Notes under the pieces: generated by a model
Told to the model about the DNA's origin: nothing
The model's database searches: none
Seen by the model: only the letters and a program-made list of their open reading frames with translations
Position numbers and translations under genes: made by a program
DNA from: Caldilineaceae bacterium
GTDB taxonomy: Bacteria; Chloroflexota; Anaerolineae; Caldilineales; Caldilineaceae
DNA: 64,000 bases
Direction of reading: 5' to 3'
Assembly (NCBI GenBank): GCA_022842065.1
Contig: JALHQH010000049.1
Location: 1 to 64,000 of the forward strand
In this document: positions 9,410-18,185 of the stretch, piece by piece
How positions within the stretch are numbered: the stretch's first letter is position 1
Layout of the letters: each line of letters starts with the position of its first letter

Positions 9410-9508
9410 TAGCACTTATACTTGACGCTGCGATCATGTCATATTTTTGCTTGTTACCTGATAGCAACCACTCGTATCATTACAGCCGCAGCTGATACGA
9501 ATCCCCAG

Positions 9509-9856
9509 CTAAACCACTGCCACGGTCTCAGCTTCGACTTTGTTATTAACCGAGTCGTCAACTGGGTCATCAGCCGGCAGCGTTGCGACAAAAGCAACAA
9601 GAGCGGCCCGATTTGCAGCGTTGAGCCCCATACGCAGCGCCTGACCAATCCGGTTGCCTTGCAAAACGACTTCCCAACAGGCACGGCTAGCATGGATATA
9701 AGCACCACGCCCGGCCCGCTTACCAGTGGGATCCACTTCAATCCCCTGCGCAGTACGCACCAGCCGAATTAAGCCACGTTTACCTGCTACTTGACGACAA
9801 CCGATACAGGTGCGTTGCGGCACATGTTTTTTACGGGCAGCTTGTTGTTTTTGCAT
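9509..9856 (-). CDS. rnpM: YlxR/RnpM family RNA-binding protein (DUF448)
   Basis: A small basic protein of the YlxR family. The Bacillus member was recently shown to bind RNase P RNA and is also called RnpM; a role here is inferred only from the family. The 115-aa product has the family core: RTCIGCRQ (residues 15-22), RLVRT, then DPTGKRAGRGAYIH and a cysteine two residues later. The ~25 C-terminal residues are acidic and Val-rich and look lineage-specific. It follows nusA, which is the standard context. Confidence 0.9.
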   Translation of the reverse strand: MQKQQAARKKHVPQRTCIGCRQVAGKRGLIRLVRTAQGIEVDPTGKRAGRGAYIHASRACWEVVLQGNRIGQALRMGLNAANRAALVAFVATLPADDPVDDSVNNKVEAETVAVV

Positions 9857-9887
9857 AACAACACCACACCTACTTAATCATTAACAC

Positions 9888-9919
9888 TTACAGAGTGCCA
9901 CCCAGCAGGCACTCTGTAA
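9888..9919 (-). terminator. Hairpin between nusA and rnpM
   Basis: Perfect 12-bp arms (TTACAGAGTGCC at 9888-9899, GGCACTCTGTAA at 9908-9919) close an 8-nt loop in the 76-bp gap between the two genes. The T-tract is weak, so it may be an attenuator or processing site rather than a full terminator. Confidence 0.55.
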
Positions 9920-9932
9920 ATTCTATCACTCG

Positions 9933-11756
9933 TTAAAAGTAACCGCCAAAATCATCTTCATCACCAGGATTGGGACGGCGCTTCTTTTTCTTGGCACGTT
10001 TTTCAGGCAGCTTAGCGGGTACACTCTTTTTCGTTTTGGTCTTCTTGACCGCCGCACCTTCGCTGTCCCAGTCTTCGTCTTCCTCATCAATGCCAACTAA
10101 GAGTTCAGCAGGCACCTCAAAGTCTTCATCCACGAAGCTCTCTTTTTTGCGCTGCGCCATGCGCGCTCGCAACATGTCAGCGGTAATCACCTGCGGCAAT
10201 TCGTCTGGGCGAGTCACTTCGTCACTCAGGGCAGGCGGTCCAGCCTCAGTCGGCAATTCGACTGGGGGCGCAACCGGCGCGGCCACTTCAATCGGCGCAG
10301 CTTCTTCTTCCTCCTCCTCGGCGGTAAATGTTTCTACCTCGGGGACTTGGCGGAGCTGTTCACCAGCGGCGGCTAGCGCAGCAGACCAGGCATCTTCTAG
10401 CGTTCGGCCACCAGTCGCTTCGCTGGGTAAGTTGCCAACATCCGGCAATTCACTGGGCAATTCGGTTGATGAGGGGCTTGGTTGGCTGAATCGGCTCAAG
10501 GCATCTTCCAGCGTTTGACCAAGCGGCGCTTCGGGTGCGACCAGCCCTTCATTATTCATTGACTGCGCCACTTCCCACAGCCGGTCATGGGCCGTCGTCG
10601 GTTTCGGATCATTGCGCAAAATCCGTTCGGCCATGGTGAGGATATCATCGGATTTGCCCATGACTTCCTGTTTGGCCCGCTCAAAGACCAACTGATCAAT
10701 ACCTTCAGCTTTGGCTTCGGTCTCACTCTTAATATCAATCCGCCAGCCAGTGAGTTTGGCCGCCAAGCGCGCATTCTGGCCTTCTTTGCCAATCGCCAGA
10801 CTTAACTGGCGATCAGGGACCACGACAATGGCCGTCTTGATCGAACTCTTCTCGTCCAGAATAACATTATTGACTTTCGCAGGACTGAGTGAGTTTGAAA
10901 TATAGGTGGCCGGATCAGCATTCCATTCGACCACATCGATCTTTTCACCGGCCAGTTCATTCACAATATTTTGAATGCGCAACCCACGCATGCCCACACA
11001 ACTGCCGACGGGATCAACACCGGGCACTGTTGCCACAACGGCCGATTTGCTGCGGGCACCGGGTTCACGGGCAATCGCTTTGATCTCGACAATGCCATCG
11101 CGCACTTCGGGAATTTCCTGTTCCATCAGCCGGCGCAAAAGATTACGATGGGTACGGCTCAACTTAATCACCGGGCCACGATTGCTCTTGTGTACGTCGA
11201 CTACATAGACCTTGACAAAGTCGCCACGCCGTAATCGTTCACTGGCAATCTGCTCTTCACGCATCATTAGCACTTCGTGTTTTTCATCAAGCAAAACACT
11301 CGCCGCGCCCGACTGGGCGTCAATGCTGCGGACCTGGGCACGCACAATTTCACCCACCTGGTGCGAGAAATTCTCGTAAACATTATCGCGCTCCGCCTCA
11401 CGAATGCGCTGTAAGATTACTTGCTTGGCCGTTTGGGCCGCAATGCGCCCAAAATCATCGGGGCTGGTCTCCACCCGGATCACATCCCCTAGTTTGGCGG
11501 TCGGCTGCACTTTGCGCGCGTCTTTTTCCGTAATCTCAGTGCGCGCATTGAACACATCTTCCACAACTTCGCGCTCAGCAAAGATACGCATATCCCCCGT
11601 TACGCGATCGACCTCGGAAGAGACATTGGCCACCGAACCGTAGTTGCGTTTATAGGCGGAAACCAATGCCGCCTCAATAGCCGAAAAGATCACCTCACGG
11701 TCGAGACCTTTATCGGTAGCAACTTGGTTGATGCCGGCGATCAAAGCTTTTGACAT
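9933..11756 (-). CDS. nusA: Transcription termination/antitermination factor NusA
   Basis: Binds RNA polymerase and nascent RNA and modulates pausing, termination and antitermination. The ATG at 11756 ([11 protein letters not shown]) is preferred over one 39 nt upstream because AAGGAAG lies just before it. The ~607-aa protein has the N-terminal polymerase-binding domain, an S1 domain (near 140-210), and KH1/KH2 with the [14 protein letters not shown] and [18 protein letters not shown] motifs. After residue ~370 there is a long tail of Glu/Ala/Pro-rich sequence ending in Lys/Arg-rich stretches and [10 protein letters not shown]. The tail replaces the acidic-repeat domains of E. coli NusA and looks disordered. 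No rimP is found upstream. Confidence 0.95.
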   Translation of the reverse strand: MSKALIAGINQVATDKGLDREVIFSAIEAALVSAYKRNYGSVANVSSEVDRVTGDMRIFAEREVVEDVFNARTEITEKDARKVQPTAKLGDVIRVETSPDDFGRIAAQTAKQVILQRIREAERDNVYENFSHQVGEIVRAQVRSIDAQSGAASVLLDEKHEVLMMREEQIASERLRRGDFVKVYVVDVHKSNRGPVIKLSRTHRNLLRRLMEQEIPEVRDGIVEIKAIAREPGARSKSAVVATVPGVDPVGSCVGMRGLRIQNIVNELAGEKIDVVEWNADPATYISNSLSPAKVNNVILDEKSSIKTAIVVVPDRQLSLAIGKEGQNARLAAKLTGWRIDIKSETEAKAEGIDQLVFERAKQEVMGKSDDILTMAERILRNDPKPTTAHDRLWEVAQSMNNEGLVAPEAPLGQTLEDALSRFSQPSPSSTELPSELPDVGNLPSEATGGRTLEDAWSAALAAAGEQLRQVPEVETFTAEEEEEEAAPIEVAAPVAPPVELPTEAGPPALSDEVTRPDELPQVITADMLRARMAQRKKESFVDEDFEVPAELLVGIDEEDEDWDSEGAAVKKTKTKKSVPAKLPEKRAKKKKRRPNPGDEDDFGGYF

Positions 11757-11828
11757 AACTTCCTTTGCACTCCTCTTGATACTTTGTTCTGGCATAGATG
11801 TGGCTGTGCCCGATCCATGCTCAACCGC

Positions 11829-11857
11829 AGTATACCACTTACTGTTGCGCTATTTTA
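11829..11857 (-). promoter_or_regulatory. Candidate nusA promoter
   Basis: On the - strand, TATACT (11834-11829) is 17 nt downstream of a poor -35 (TAAAAT, 11857-11852). A start near 11822 would give a leader of about 65 nt. The -10 is good but the -35 is not, so this is a guess. Confidence 0.3.
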
Positions 11858-11917
11858 AGCTTGATCCCTGCGGCCACGGAGACGCTAATGCGGGGATCAA
11901 TTCCCCATACAACAAGA

Positions 11918-11938
11918 AAAGTGGGGAAACCCCACTTT
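11918..11938 (-). terminator. Terminator-like hairpin upstream of nusA
   Basis: A 9-bp perfect stem AAAGTGGGG/CCCCACTTT has a 3-nt loop. On the - strand it is followed by TTCTTGTTG. It could end transcripts from the oxidoreductase gene, or attenuate nusA if a promoter lies further upstream. Confidence 0.5.
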
Positions 11939-12172
11939 GCCCGGTCATGCTAGCAAGTTCTACGTTCCTTGCGAATCAGCCTGAAGCGCATCCCAATCAA
12001 ACTGCAAGTAAAAACTTTTTGCATTGATAGGTCAAGCACTGCCAACCAACACCGTCAGAAATCGTGCAACCATGATAATATCACAAAGTGAACAATTCTG
12101 CAAGTTACAGAAAGTCTTCAGTTATTCGAAATTGGGTAGCACGGATTACGTGCCGTGGGCACAAAAGAGGTT

Positions 12173-12211
12173 GACAGCGTCGCCGTCGACTGCGGTGACG
12201 ACGACGCTGTC
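12173..12211. repeat. GC-rich inverted repeat
   Basis: GACAGCGTCGCCGTC (12173-12187) pairs with GACGACGACGCTGTC (12197-12211) at 14 of 15 positions with a 9-nt loop. It lies in the gap after the Gfo/Idh gene. It is a likely transcript 3'-end structure. Confidence 0.5.
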
Positions 12212-12315
12212 GATGAGGGGAGCTTGGCGTACGCACAAGCCGCGAACAGCAACTAGCAGCTAAGCAGCAAGAGACATAATCTCGAACGCAGGCGCACACC
12301 TATCCAAGCAATGAC

Positions 12316-12358
12316 CACCCTATGCATCCCTCCTCCGCAGTACTGTTTGCATAGGGTG
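12316..12358. repeat. Inverted repeat, CACCCTATGCA arms
   Basis: Perfect 11-bp arms (12316-12326 and 12348-12358) with a 21-nt loop, about 110 bp after the Gfo/Idh stop. There is no T-tract. Confidence 0.4.
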
Positions 12359-12373
12359 ATCATCTTTATGCGA

Positions 12374-12462
12374 GTAGATCAGTAAATCGGTAGATTAGTA
12401 AATCAGTAGATTAGTAGCCCGGTTCGCATTTCTTGACCGATTTACCCTTCTACTGATTTACC
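12374..12462. repeat. Tandem GTAAATC[AG]/GTAGATT[AC] 8-bp repeat with an inverted copy
   Basis: Five alternating 8-bp units related to GTAAATCG run from 12374 to about 12416. Inverted copies (GACCGATTTACCC, CTACTGATTTACC) lie at 12435-12462, so the whole forms a hairpin ending 5 nt from the Gfo/Idh stop codon. The same unit recurs at 49955-49976 and 51561-51632. Confidence 0.75.
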
Positions 12463-12466
12463 ACGC

Positions 12467-13660
12467 CTAATACTTGCAATCCACCTGACGACGATTCGTG
12501 GCTGATTCGACAATGGCATCGCAGACGACGGCACAGCGGTAGCCATCTTCAAAGTCAGCACCGATAGGGGCAACTGGCTTGTCGTTAACAATGCAGTCAA
12601 GCAGATGGGTGATCTCGTGGACAAAGGTGTGTTCCCAGCCGATCATGTGCCCCTGTGGCCACCAATTTTCCCACCAGGGATGGAACGGCTCGGAGACCAG
12701 CACATTCTTGAAGCCTTGGGTCTCCTTGGGCTCTTCGCCCACCCAATAGACTTCCAACTCATTCATGCGCTCCAGGTTGAAGGAGATCGAGCCTTTTTCA
12801 GCGTTGATCTCAAGGCGGTTGCCATTCTTGCGGCCACCAGCAAAGCGCGTTGCTTCGAGTGTGCCAATCGCACCATTTTGGAATTCAACCGCGGCGACAA
12901 AGGCATCATCGACATCGACGGTGCCCATGGTGCCATCACCCCACGGCCGTTCCTTGATAAAGGTCTTGGTCAGTGCGCTGACACTGCTGATCTCACCGAC
13001 CAGATAGCGACCCAGGTCGATAATGTGTGCGCCGAGATCACCCAATGCGCCGCTGCCAGCCTGGCTCTTCTGCAAGCGCCAGATCATCGGCAGGTTGTAA
13101 TGGGGCATGATCCACTCTTGCAGATATTGGGCGCGAAAGTGATAGATCTGCCCCAGCGCGCCACTATCCACCAGTTTGCGGATCTGGCGGATCGCCGGCA
13201 CAAAACGGTAGTTAAAGGCGACCATGTGTTTGACGCCCGTCTTGGCCACCGCATCCCACATTTCCTTGGATTCTTCAGCGGTACGCCCCAGTGGCTTTTC
13301 GCAAAGGACATGTTTGCCCGCCTGCGCCGCCACGATCGACGGTTCGGCATGGGCATCGTTGGGACCGCCGTTATCGAAAAGCTGGATCGCATCATTCTCT
13401 AGCATCTTGCGCCAGTCGGTGTAATAATTGGCATAACCAAAGCGCTTGGCCGCTTCCTTCACCGCCGCCTCATTGCGCCCAGCAATACCCACCAGTTTCG
13501 GGATGGCAGGGGGCGGATACATCATATGGGGAATTTTGAGCATGGCGTTACTGTGCGCCTTGCCCATAAAGGCATAACCCAACATGCCGACGCCTACCTC
13601 AGGCGCATCGCCCTCAGTCGCCGCGGCGGCCATGGAAGTGAAACCGGAACCTTCAGCCAT
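12467..13660 (-). CDS. Gfo/Idh/MocA family NAD(P)-dependent oxidoreductase
   Basis: The predicted cytosolic oxidoreductase acts on a sugar, inositol or related polyol. After a 20-residue Ala-rich leader comes the Rossmann start VGVGMLGYAFMGKAHSNA. The family's EKPLGRT loop lies near residue 115, with the lysine that usually contacts substrate, followed by the NYRF block. The C-terminal half carries the substrate domain with GDLGAHIIDLGRY, which includes the expected aspartate and histidine. Length 397 aa is normal. AGGAG lies 9 nt before the ATG. The next gene upstream is a sugar isomerase/epimerase, so both probably belong to one catabolic pathway. The substrate cannot be read from sequence. 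Confidence 0.88.
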   Translation of the reverse strand: MAEGSGFTSMAAAATEGDAPEVGVGMLGYAFMGKAHSNAMLKIPHMMYPPPAIPKLVGIAGRNEAAVKEAAKRFGYANYYTDWRKMLENDAIQLFDNGGPNDAHAEPSIVAAQAGKHVLCEKPLGRTAEESKEMWDAVAKTGVKHMVAFNYRFVPAIRQIRKLVDSGALGQIYHFRAQYLQEWIMPHYNLPMIWRLQKSQAGSGALGDLGAHIIDLGRYLVGEISSVSALTKTFIKERPWGDGTMGTVDVDDAFVAAVEFQNGAIGTLEATRFAGGRKNGNRLEINAEKGSISFNLERMNELEVYWVGEEPKETQGFKNVLVSEPFHPWWENWWPQGHMIGWEHTFVHEITHLLDCIVNDKPVAPIGADFEDGYRCAVVCDAIVESATNRRQVDCKY

Positions 13661-13681
13661 TATCTGTTTCTCCTCTGGTTA

Positions 13682-13786
13682 GTGATGCGTGAAACGTAAA
13701 ACGTAAATATTTGAAACGTAAAAAATTTGTCGATGACGCTGCCGTTCTTACGTTTTCACGTTTTACGTTTTCACGTTTTACGTCTT
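13682..13786. repeat. ACGTTTTAC / CACGTTTTACG low-complexity inverted repeat
   Basis: Units of ACGTAAAACGTAAA on the left (13694-13724) and TTACGTTTTCACGTTTTACG in two turns on the right (13748-13783) are complementary, making a long imperfect hairpin in the gap between two - strand genes. The right end covers the stop codon of the sugar isomerase gene at 13785. The left edge also carries GTGATGCGTGA, the complement of the CACGCAT repeat at 19646. Confidence 0.75.
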
Positions 13787-14780
13787 ATTCTGCAAACGCG
13801 GCGTCAAAGGCCACATTCGATGGGTTGAAATCATTCTTGCGGACGACGGCCAGCGCTTCTTGGGCACCAAATTCGCGATCCATGCCGCTGTCTTCCCACT
13901 CAATCGAGAGCGGGCCTTGGTAACCGACACTGTTGAGGGCGCGGATGATTGGGTCCCACTTCACATCGCCGTGGCCAGGGGAGACAAAGTCCCACCCGCG
14001 GCGGTAGTCGCCAAAGTCAAGGTGCGAGGAAAGGATGCTGTTGCGGCCGGTCAGTTGGATGCGTGAATCCTTGATGTGGGCGTGGAAGATGCGGTCGCCA
14101 AATTCGCGGATGAACATGGCCGGGTCAACAAATTGGTGGATCAGGTGGCTGGGGTCAAAGTTGGCACCAAAGGCCGGGTGACCGTTGACCGCATCAATCG
14201 CGCGTTGGAAGGTGATAATGTCGTAGGCGATCTCGGTTGGGTGTACTTCCAGACCAAACTTGATGCCGTCGGCTTGGTAGGAATCGAGGATCGGCGTCCA
14301 GCGTTGGGCGAAATCTGCATAGCCCTTGTCAATATCGGCCTGGTTGGTCGGCGGGAAGAAGTAGAGCTTAGCCCACACGCTGCTGCCGGTGAAGCCGTTA
14401 ACGACATTGACGCCAAAGAGCTTGGCTGCCTTACCGGTGTCGATCATCTCCTGGGCGCAGCGTTGACGTACCCCTTCCGGGTCGCCGTCACCATAGAGGC
14501 GGGGCGAGAGAATGCGGCTGTGGCGCTCGTCAATCGGGTCACAGACACACTGGCCGACGAGGTGATTGCTGATCGCCCAGCAGCCGAGGCCATGCGCTTC
14601 CAGCAGATCGCGCTTGGCGCGCACATAGCCATCGTCGGAGAGCGCCTGCGCCACATCAAAGTGGTCGCCCCAACAGGCGAGTTCGAGGCCGTCAAAGCCC
14701 CAGGCGCTGACTTTTTCGGCGAGGGTAGTCAGGGGCAGGTCGGCCCACTGGCCGGTAAAGAGGGTTACGGGTCTTGGCAT
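13785..14780 (-). CDS. Sugar phosphate isomerase/epimerase (xylose isomerase-like TIM barrel)
   Basis: Belongs to the AP endonuclease 2/xylose isomerase-like TIM-barrel superfamily that isomerises or epimerises sugars, inososes or keto-acids. The start at 14780 ([10 protein letters not shown]) is chosen because AAGGAGT lies 8 nt upstream; an earlier ATG at 14801 overlaps that site. Motifs include [15 protein letters not shown] near residue 28, [11 protein letters not shown] with a metal-type Glu and His, FDPSHLIHQ, and HAHIKDS plus [10 protein letters not shown] towards the end. These fit the metal-binding set of the fold. It is directly upstream of a Gfo/Idh oxidoreductase, a very common pairing for sugar or inositol catabolism. 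The exact substrate is unknown. Confidence 0.85.
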   Translation of the reverse strand: MPRPVTLFTGQWADLPLTTLAEKVSAWGFDGLELACWGDHFDVAQALSDDGYVRAKRDLLEAHGLGCWAISNHLVGQCVCDPIDERHSRILSPRLYGDGDPEGVRQRCAQEMIDTGKAAKLFGVNVVNGFTGSSVWAKLYFFPPTNQADIDKGYADFAQRWTPILDSYQADGIKFGLEVHPTEIAYDIITFQRAIDAVNGHPAFGANFDPSHLIHQFVDPAMFIREFGDRIFHAHIKDSRIQLTGRNSILSSHLDFGDYRRGWDFVSPGHGDVKWDPIIRALNSVGYQGPLSIEWEDSGMDREFGAQEALAVVRKNDFNPSNVAFDAAFAE

Positions 14781-14828
14781 TATGGTGACTCCTTTTTGCA
14801 TTATTTTTTATGAGGGGGAGTAAGTATG

Positions 14829-15152
14829 CTACTCTTTGTTGCCGAGATAGGTTATTGTATGGATTGAAGGGAATAAATGCCAATAATAGATTGTGACCGG
14901 TGCGCCAAATTGGTGCAGTTTCTCTAGATCGTGCCAATCGAACTGAATTTCGCCTGTGTCAAATGCGTGGGCAATCCAAAGCGGATCATACACAGACCGA
15001 TCGCTAGCAAAATGGACGTATCCCCTCCGGTCAAAATACTGATAGCTGTACACAAAGGCGGTATCGTTTCCATCTCCTTCTGTAACAGAAGCGACAATTT
15101 CGCCTACAGTTTTGATACCGTATCTAGTAAGCAAGTATGTTATACATGCCAT
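14829..15152 (-). CDS. Hypothetical small protein
   Basis: A 107-aa protein I do not recognise. It has no membrane segment or signal and is rich in aromatic residues (YSYQYFDRRGY, WIAHAFDTGEIQFDWHDLE, IYYWHLF). A TGAGGAT site lies about 10 nt before the ATG, and base composition in the frame looks coding. It lies between the sugar isomerase and the DUF2442/DUF4160 pair and is somewhat more AT-rich than its neighbours, as are many accessory genes. Confidence 0.5.
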   Translation of the reverse strand: MACITYLLTRYGIKTVGEIVASVTEGDGNDTAFVYSYQYFDRRGYVHFASDRSVYDPLWIAHAFDTGEIQFDWHDLEKLHQFGAPVTIYYWHLFPSIHTITYLGNKE

Positions 15153-15376
15153 TCAAGATATCCTCACCACATGTTCGCGCAACCAATCCAACCATGTATA
15201 CTCCGCCGCAGCACATAGTAACATTTTTACTCGTGTATAAAATGTTACTTTATGGCGCAGCTCAGTATAGCTCGTTCAATTGCACCAGCAGCTAATTGTA
15301 AGATGATTCGCTCTTGTTCATCAATATCAGCAATAATTTTGTAACCGTAATATCAACCTTATTCTTACCCATAATT

Positions 15377-15865
15377 CTAGACCATGGCCAACGCAGGTGT
15401 TTCGCTTGCCTTGCGCGAAAGCAACCAACGCTGCAATGATCGTTCACTTTCAATACTTTTGCCACCCTGAAACAACCGACGCAACTCAATATCCTCATCC
15501 AGTGCCGGCCAGTGAATCACATCATGATTCCCAGACAATTCGTAGGTATTACGTTCTACCGCCGTGCCATGCATCAAACGCGGAAACCAGACCAACGGGC
15601 AGGCCAGTAAGCGACCATCAGTCAGGTAGACGTTAAGCACGCTGTCGGTGACATGAAGGTGATCAATTTGTGGCGGCTTCCGTAGAATAAGGATTTCGGC
15701 ATCTTCGGGTAATGAAGTTTGGGCGGCAAGCTGGCCAACCAGGTGCAGCGGGAGTTCAATCTGATTGCCATCGGCCAGTATTACAACAAGCTGTTCATCT
15801 CGAACAGTAACCTTTATTGGTTCATTCCCTAGGTATAATTTAGCTAAAGTACTCATTCCACTCAT
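15377..15865 (-). CDS. DUF2442 domain protein (partner of DUF4160)
   Basis: A 162-aa protein with a C-terminal DUF2442 domain: HVTDSVLNVYLTDGRLLACPLVWFP, followed by HDVIHWPALDEDIELRRLF. The N-terminal half has a related strand pattern (VTVRDEQLVVILADGNQIELPL) and may be a second, degenerate copy. The start overlaps the DUF4160 gene by 26 bp (17 bp if the Met at 15856 is used), so the two are translationally coupled. DUF4160-DUF2442 pairs recur in bacterial genomes and are suspected toxin-antitoxin modules, but this is not demonstrated here. Confidence 0.8.
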   Translation of the reverse strand: MSGMSTLAKLYLGNEPIKVTVRDEQLVVILADGNQIELPLHLVGQLAAQTSLPEDAEILILRKPPQIDHLHVTDSVLNVYLTDGRLLACPLVWFPRLMHGTAVERNTYELSGNHDVIHWPALDEDIELRRLFQGGKSIESERSLQRWLLSRKASETPALAMV

Positions 15866-16079
15866 CTAAAAACACCTGCTTATCTTCTTCAACTAAACGC
15901 GCAATTGCGGTCAACTCATGCGGACGAAAGCGACCAGCAGATGCTAAACGCACAACAGGATCAAGCCAAAACTTTGCTTCTAGACGACCCCGTTTTACAT
16001 GAATATGCGGCGGTTCTTGCGCTTCGCCACGACTGTAAAACCGAAATTCATAGGGGCCGATCCGCTTAATTAGTGGCAT
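15840..16079 (-). CDS. DUF4160 domain protein
   Basis: A compact 79-aa protein with the DUF4160 pattern: FRFYSRGEAQEPPHIHVKRG near residues 12-31, the AKFWLDPVVRLASAG block, then ELTAIARLVEEDKQVFLDEWNEYF. It overlaps the downstream DUF2442 gene. The PHIHV motif is the family hallmark. It may be the toxin-like half of a two-gene module; function is not established. Confidence 0.85.
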   Translation of the reverse strand: MPLIKRIGPYEFRFYSRGEAQEPPHIHVKRGRLEAKFWLDPVVRLASAGRFRPHELTAIARLVEEDKQVFLDEWNEYFS

Positions 16080-16119
16080 ATCTGGTGATAGCGAGGTAGT
16101 GACAATCTTTTAATCAAGA

Positions 16120-16920
16120 TCAACTTTCCTCAGGCTCAATCCCCAATGCCCGCAACTGTGCAGCAAGTCGATCCGCCCGTTGGCGCTCCCGCAGGGCTAC
16201 TTCCTGGCCCGTCAAGAGCAAATTCCTGCTTTGATCACACCAGCGCAACCAAGTAGCCGACCAATCTTCGAAAGGCCCTTTCCAAAGCATTAAACCAAGT
16301 TCAACACCGGGTAGCCAGAAGCGATCTGCTCCTTGTTTTGCCATCTCGTGATAGGTTGTATGGCGCAATTCATAAACGCGCAACGTTTTCTCACCCAGGT
16401 GCTGTTCTGGATCAAGAATCACATAGTAGGCAACCCCAATTTGGGCATAACGTTGCAACTTTGTGACATCTTCACCACCGATTTTATTCGAAACGATCTC
16501 GATGACGACTTCGGGCGGCTTGGCATATTCCCAGATCATATAGGTGCGATGACGCTTTTCCCAGATATCATCGGGTAACGTTACATCCAGGCTCAGCATC
16601 ACATCAGGCACGAGTGGTTGGCTATGGACCGAGCTATAGAGGCCGACATTCGCAAATGCCACAAATGGTCGCCCTTCGCCTGGTCCTTGCCATGAGGTGT
16701 AAAGGGCTTCGGTTAACAGACGTTGCTGCTTTTCGGAGTAAATATTATCCACGGGGGTATCATCTTCCGTGACAAGGTGATGAATGGGTGGGAGATCAGC
16801 CGGCGATATGGCGAGATTGAGCAAATTGCCGGCAAGATCACGATTGGCTGCGAGTACCCCTAGCATTGATTCTACCTCCGCTGGGGTAAACCCATTAACC
16901 ACCGGTGTTTCAAAAGCCAT
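16120..16920 (-). CDS. Uma2 family protein (DUF820, restriction endonuclease-like fold)
   Basis: The product shows the PD-(D/E)XK-type core of Uma2 proteins: PDVMLSLDV, then KPPEVVIEIVSNKIGGED, then YAQIGVAYYVILDP. The IEIVSNK segment holds the predicted catalytic Glu and Lys. The start at 16920 (MAFETPVV) is favoured by AGAGG 8 nt upstream; ATGs at 16926 and 16938 are in frame. Length ~266 aa. A paralog lies at 18182-19069, and the two share the EDD.PVD and SEKQQRLL segments. Uma2 proteins are abundant in Cyanobacteria and Chloroflexota; their cellular role is unknown. Confidence 0.88.
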   Translation of the reverse strand: MAFETPVVNGFTPAEVESMLGVLAANRDLAGNLLNLAISPADLPPIHHLVTEDDTPVDNIYSEKQQRLLTEALYTSWQGPGEGRPFVAFANVGLYSSVHSQPLVPDVMLSLDVTLPDDIWEKRHRTYMIWEYAKPPEVVIEIVSNKIGGEDVTKLQRYAQIGVAYYVILDPEQHLGEKTLRVYELRHTTYHEMAKQGADRFWLPGVELGLMLWKGPFEDWSATWLRWCDQSRNLLLTGQEVALRERQRADRLAAQLRALGIEPEES

Positions 16921-16963
16921 CAGCATACCTCTGTTCATATCCTAGGCCATGACCAAGTATCCA

Positions 16964-17197
16964 TTACCCAGCGATAGCCAACACTTGTGCCATTTTTGCT
17001 TGCACCGATTCGAGCACCATATCACGCAAGAAAGAGCTGGCATTCAGAATTTCGACACCAATTAACTCATTTTGCTCATTCAATTCAGCCGTTATATTTG
17101 GCGCAAGCTCTAGACTGTTGCTTTCGTCTTCATCGGTAATGACCAAATGTAAAATATCTTCTTTTTCAAAATAAACAATGCGTGGTTTATTCCCCAT
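16964..17197 (-). CDS. DUF2283 family small protein
   Basis: A 77-aa protein starting MGNKPRIVYFEKEDILHLVI, with the acidic DEDESNSLELAPNITAELNE stretch and the LIGVEILNASSFL ending typical of DUF2283. The start at 17197 lies 4 bp after the stop of the upstream Gfo/Idh gene; the frame is also open further upstream but that part overlaps the oxidoreductase. Function unknown. Confidence 0.75.
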   Translation of the reverse strand: MGNKPRIVYFEKEDILHLVITDEDESNSLELAPNITAELNEQNELIGVEILNASSFLRDMVLESVQAKMAQVLAIAG

Positions 17198-17201
17198 CAA
17201 T

Positions 17202-18185
17202 TTACCCCGCCCGCACAACCTGCCCCGTTTCAAACGATTGTACCACATCAAAGACGATTCCCAATGACCTGATATTGTCCTGGCAGGTGGTTACTGCCTG
17301 CTGGCCCTGCATGACCGCCGCGTAAAATTCGTGGAGCAGATAGGCCTGATCAGTCCGTTCCATCGCCACAGTTTCCACCAGCACAGCCTCTGCGCCGGTC
17401 AACTGGGTGTAGACCTGGCTGTTGACCATTGCCACGACGCCTTTGCTACACTCGAAGCGCCAGTTGGCATTCCAGTCGGTCTCGCGGCCCTGCGAACACC
17501 ATGAGCCATCATAGGAAACCGTGACGCCATTGGCAAAATCGAGGGTGACGGAGGCGGAAGCATCGCCCTTAAACCAGCTCCAACTGGGGTTCCAACTGCG
17601 GCCAAAAAGGGCGATCGGGTCGCTGCCCAGCAGGAAACGCATGAGGTCAAAGTGGTGGATGCTCATGTCGATGATCAGCGGGTAGGCCATCTCTTCACGG
17701 AAGCCGCCAAAATGGGGGCCTTTGAAGAACTCCACATGGGCCGCGCCGATTTCGCCGGCCACCCCAGAATCAAGCGCCTGCTTCAGCGTTTGCAACGGTG
17801 GTTTGTAACGGTAGTTCTGCGTCACCATGTGCAGGACACCGGTGCGGTTGGCCGCGTCAACAATTTCCTGCGCGCTCTGCCGTGTATCGGCCAGCGGCTT
17901 TTCGGAGAGAACAGGCACCCCCCGTTCCAAGGCTTCAATCGAGATCATCTTGTGAAATTGCGGCGGCGTCACGTTGATAATCCCATCAGCTTGGACGGCG
18001 TCAAGGGCCGCCCCCAGCGACTTGTAAATGCGGCTGCCATCCAGCCCATATTGGGCCACTTGTTCCGCGGCGACTTTGTCGCTCACTTCCACAAAACCGG
18101 CATATTCTACTTCGGGCGAAGCCTGCACGGCGCGCAACCAGGCATTGCCCATGCCACCGATCCCGACTTGAATAACTTTCATCAT
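17202..18185 (-). CDS. Gfo/Idh/MocA family oxidoreductase (second copy)
   Basis: NAD(P)-dependent oxidoreductase. The Rossmann motif VIQVGIGGMGNAWLRAV lies at the N-terminus, SEKPLADT near residue 94 and QNYRYKPP near 122. The substrate domain has IIDMSIHHFDLMRFLLG with the family's Asp and His. It is only distantly similar to the copy at 12467-13660. The start overlaps the stop of the upstream Uma2 gene by 4 bp, so the two are translationally coupled even though they have no obvious functional link. 327 aa is normal. The substrate is unknown. Confidence 0.88.
   Translation of the reverse strand: MMKVIQVGIGGMGNAWLRAVQASPEVEYAGFVEVSDKVAAEQVAQYGLDGSRIYKSLGAALDAVQADGIINVTPPQFHKMISIEALERGVPVLSEKPLADTRQSAQEIVDAANRTGVLHMVTQNYRYKPPLQTLKQALDSGVAGEIGAAHVEFFKGPHFGGFREEMAYPLIIDMSIHHFDLMRFLLGSDPIALFGRSWNPSWSWFKGDASASVTLDFANGVTVSYDGSWCSQGRETDWNANWRFECSKGVVAMVNSQVYTQLTGAEAVLVETVAMERTDQAYLLHEFYAAVMQGQQAVTTCQDNIRSLGIVFDVVQSFETGQVVRAG

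Larger units (their letters stand above)
8615..9508. other. Intergenic region between rnpM and infB with leader-like structure and no clear gene
   Basis: These 894 bp hold no convincing coding frame on either strand. The part nearest infB has a hairpin (GCGCAAAT at 8705-8712 with ATTTGCGC at 8743-8750, inner ATCTG/CAGAT) and a 17-bp direct repeat (8698-8714 and 8792-8808, one mismatch). Bases 9140-9360 are strongly AT-rich. A stem-loop at 9371-9409 (CGTTGGCA/TGCCAACG) follows rnpM by about 100 nt. The region probably holds a terminator for nusA-rnpM and a separate promoter and leader for infB. Confidence 0.5.
11796..12466. other. Intergenic region upstream of nusA with several hairpins, no gene seen
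   Basis: No coding frame is convincing here; rimP, the usual neighbour upstream of nusA, is absent. Hairpins seen: 11918-11938 (AAAGTGGGG/CCCCACTTT, 3-nt loop), 12173-12211 (15-bp arms, one mismatch), 12316-12358 (11-bp arms), and a tandem GTAAATC/GTAGATT repeat from 12374 to 12462. Confidence 0.5.
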
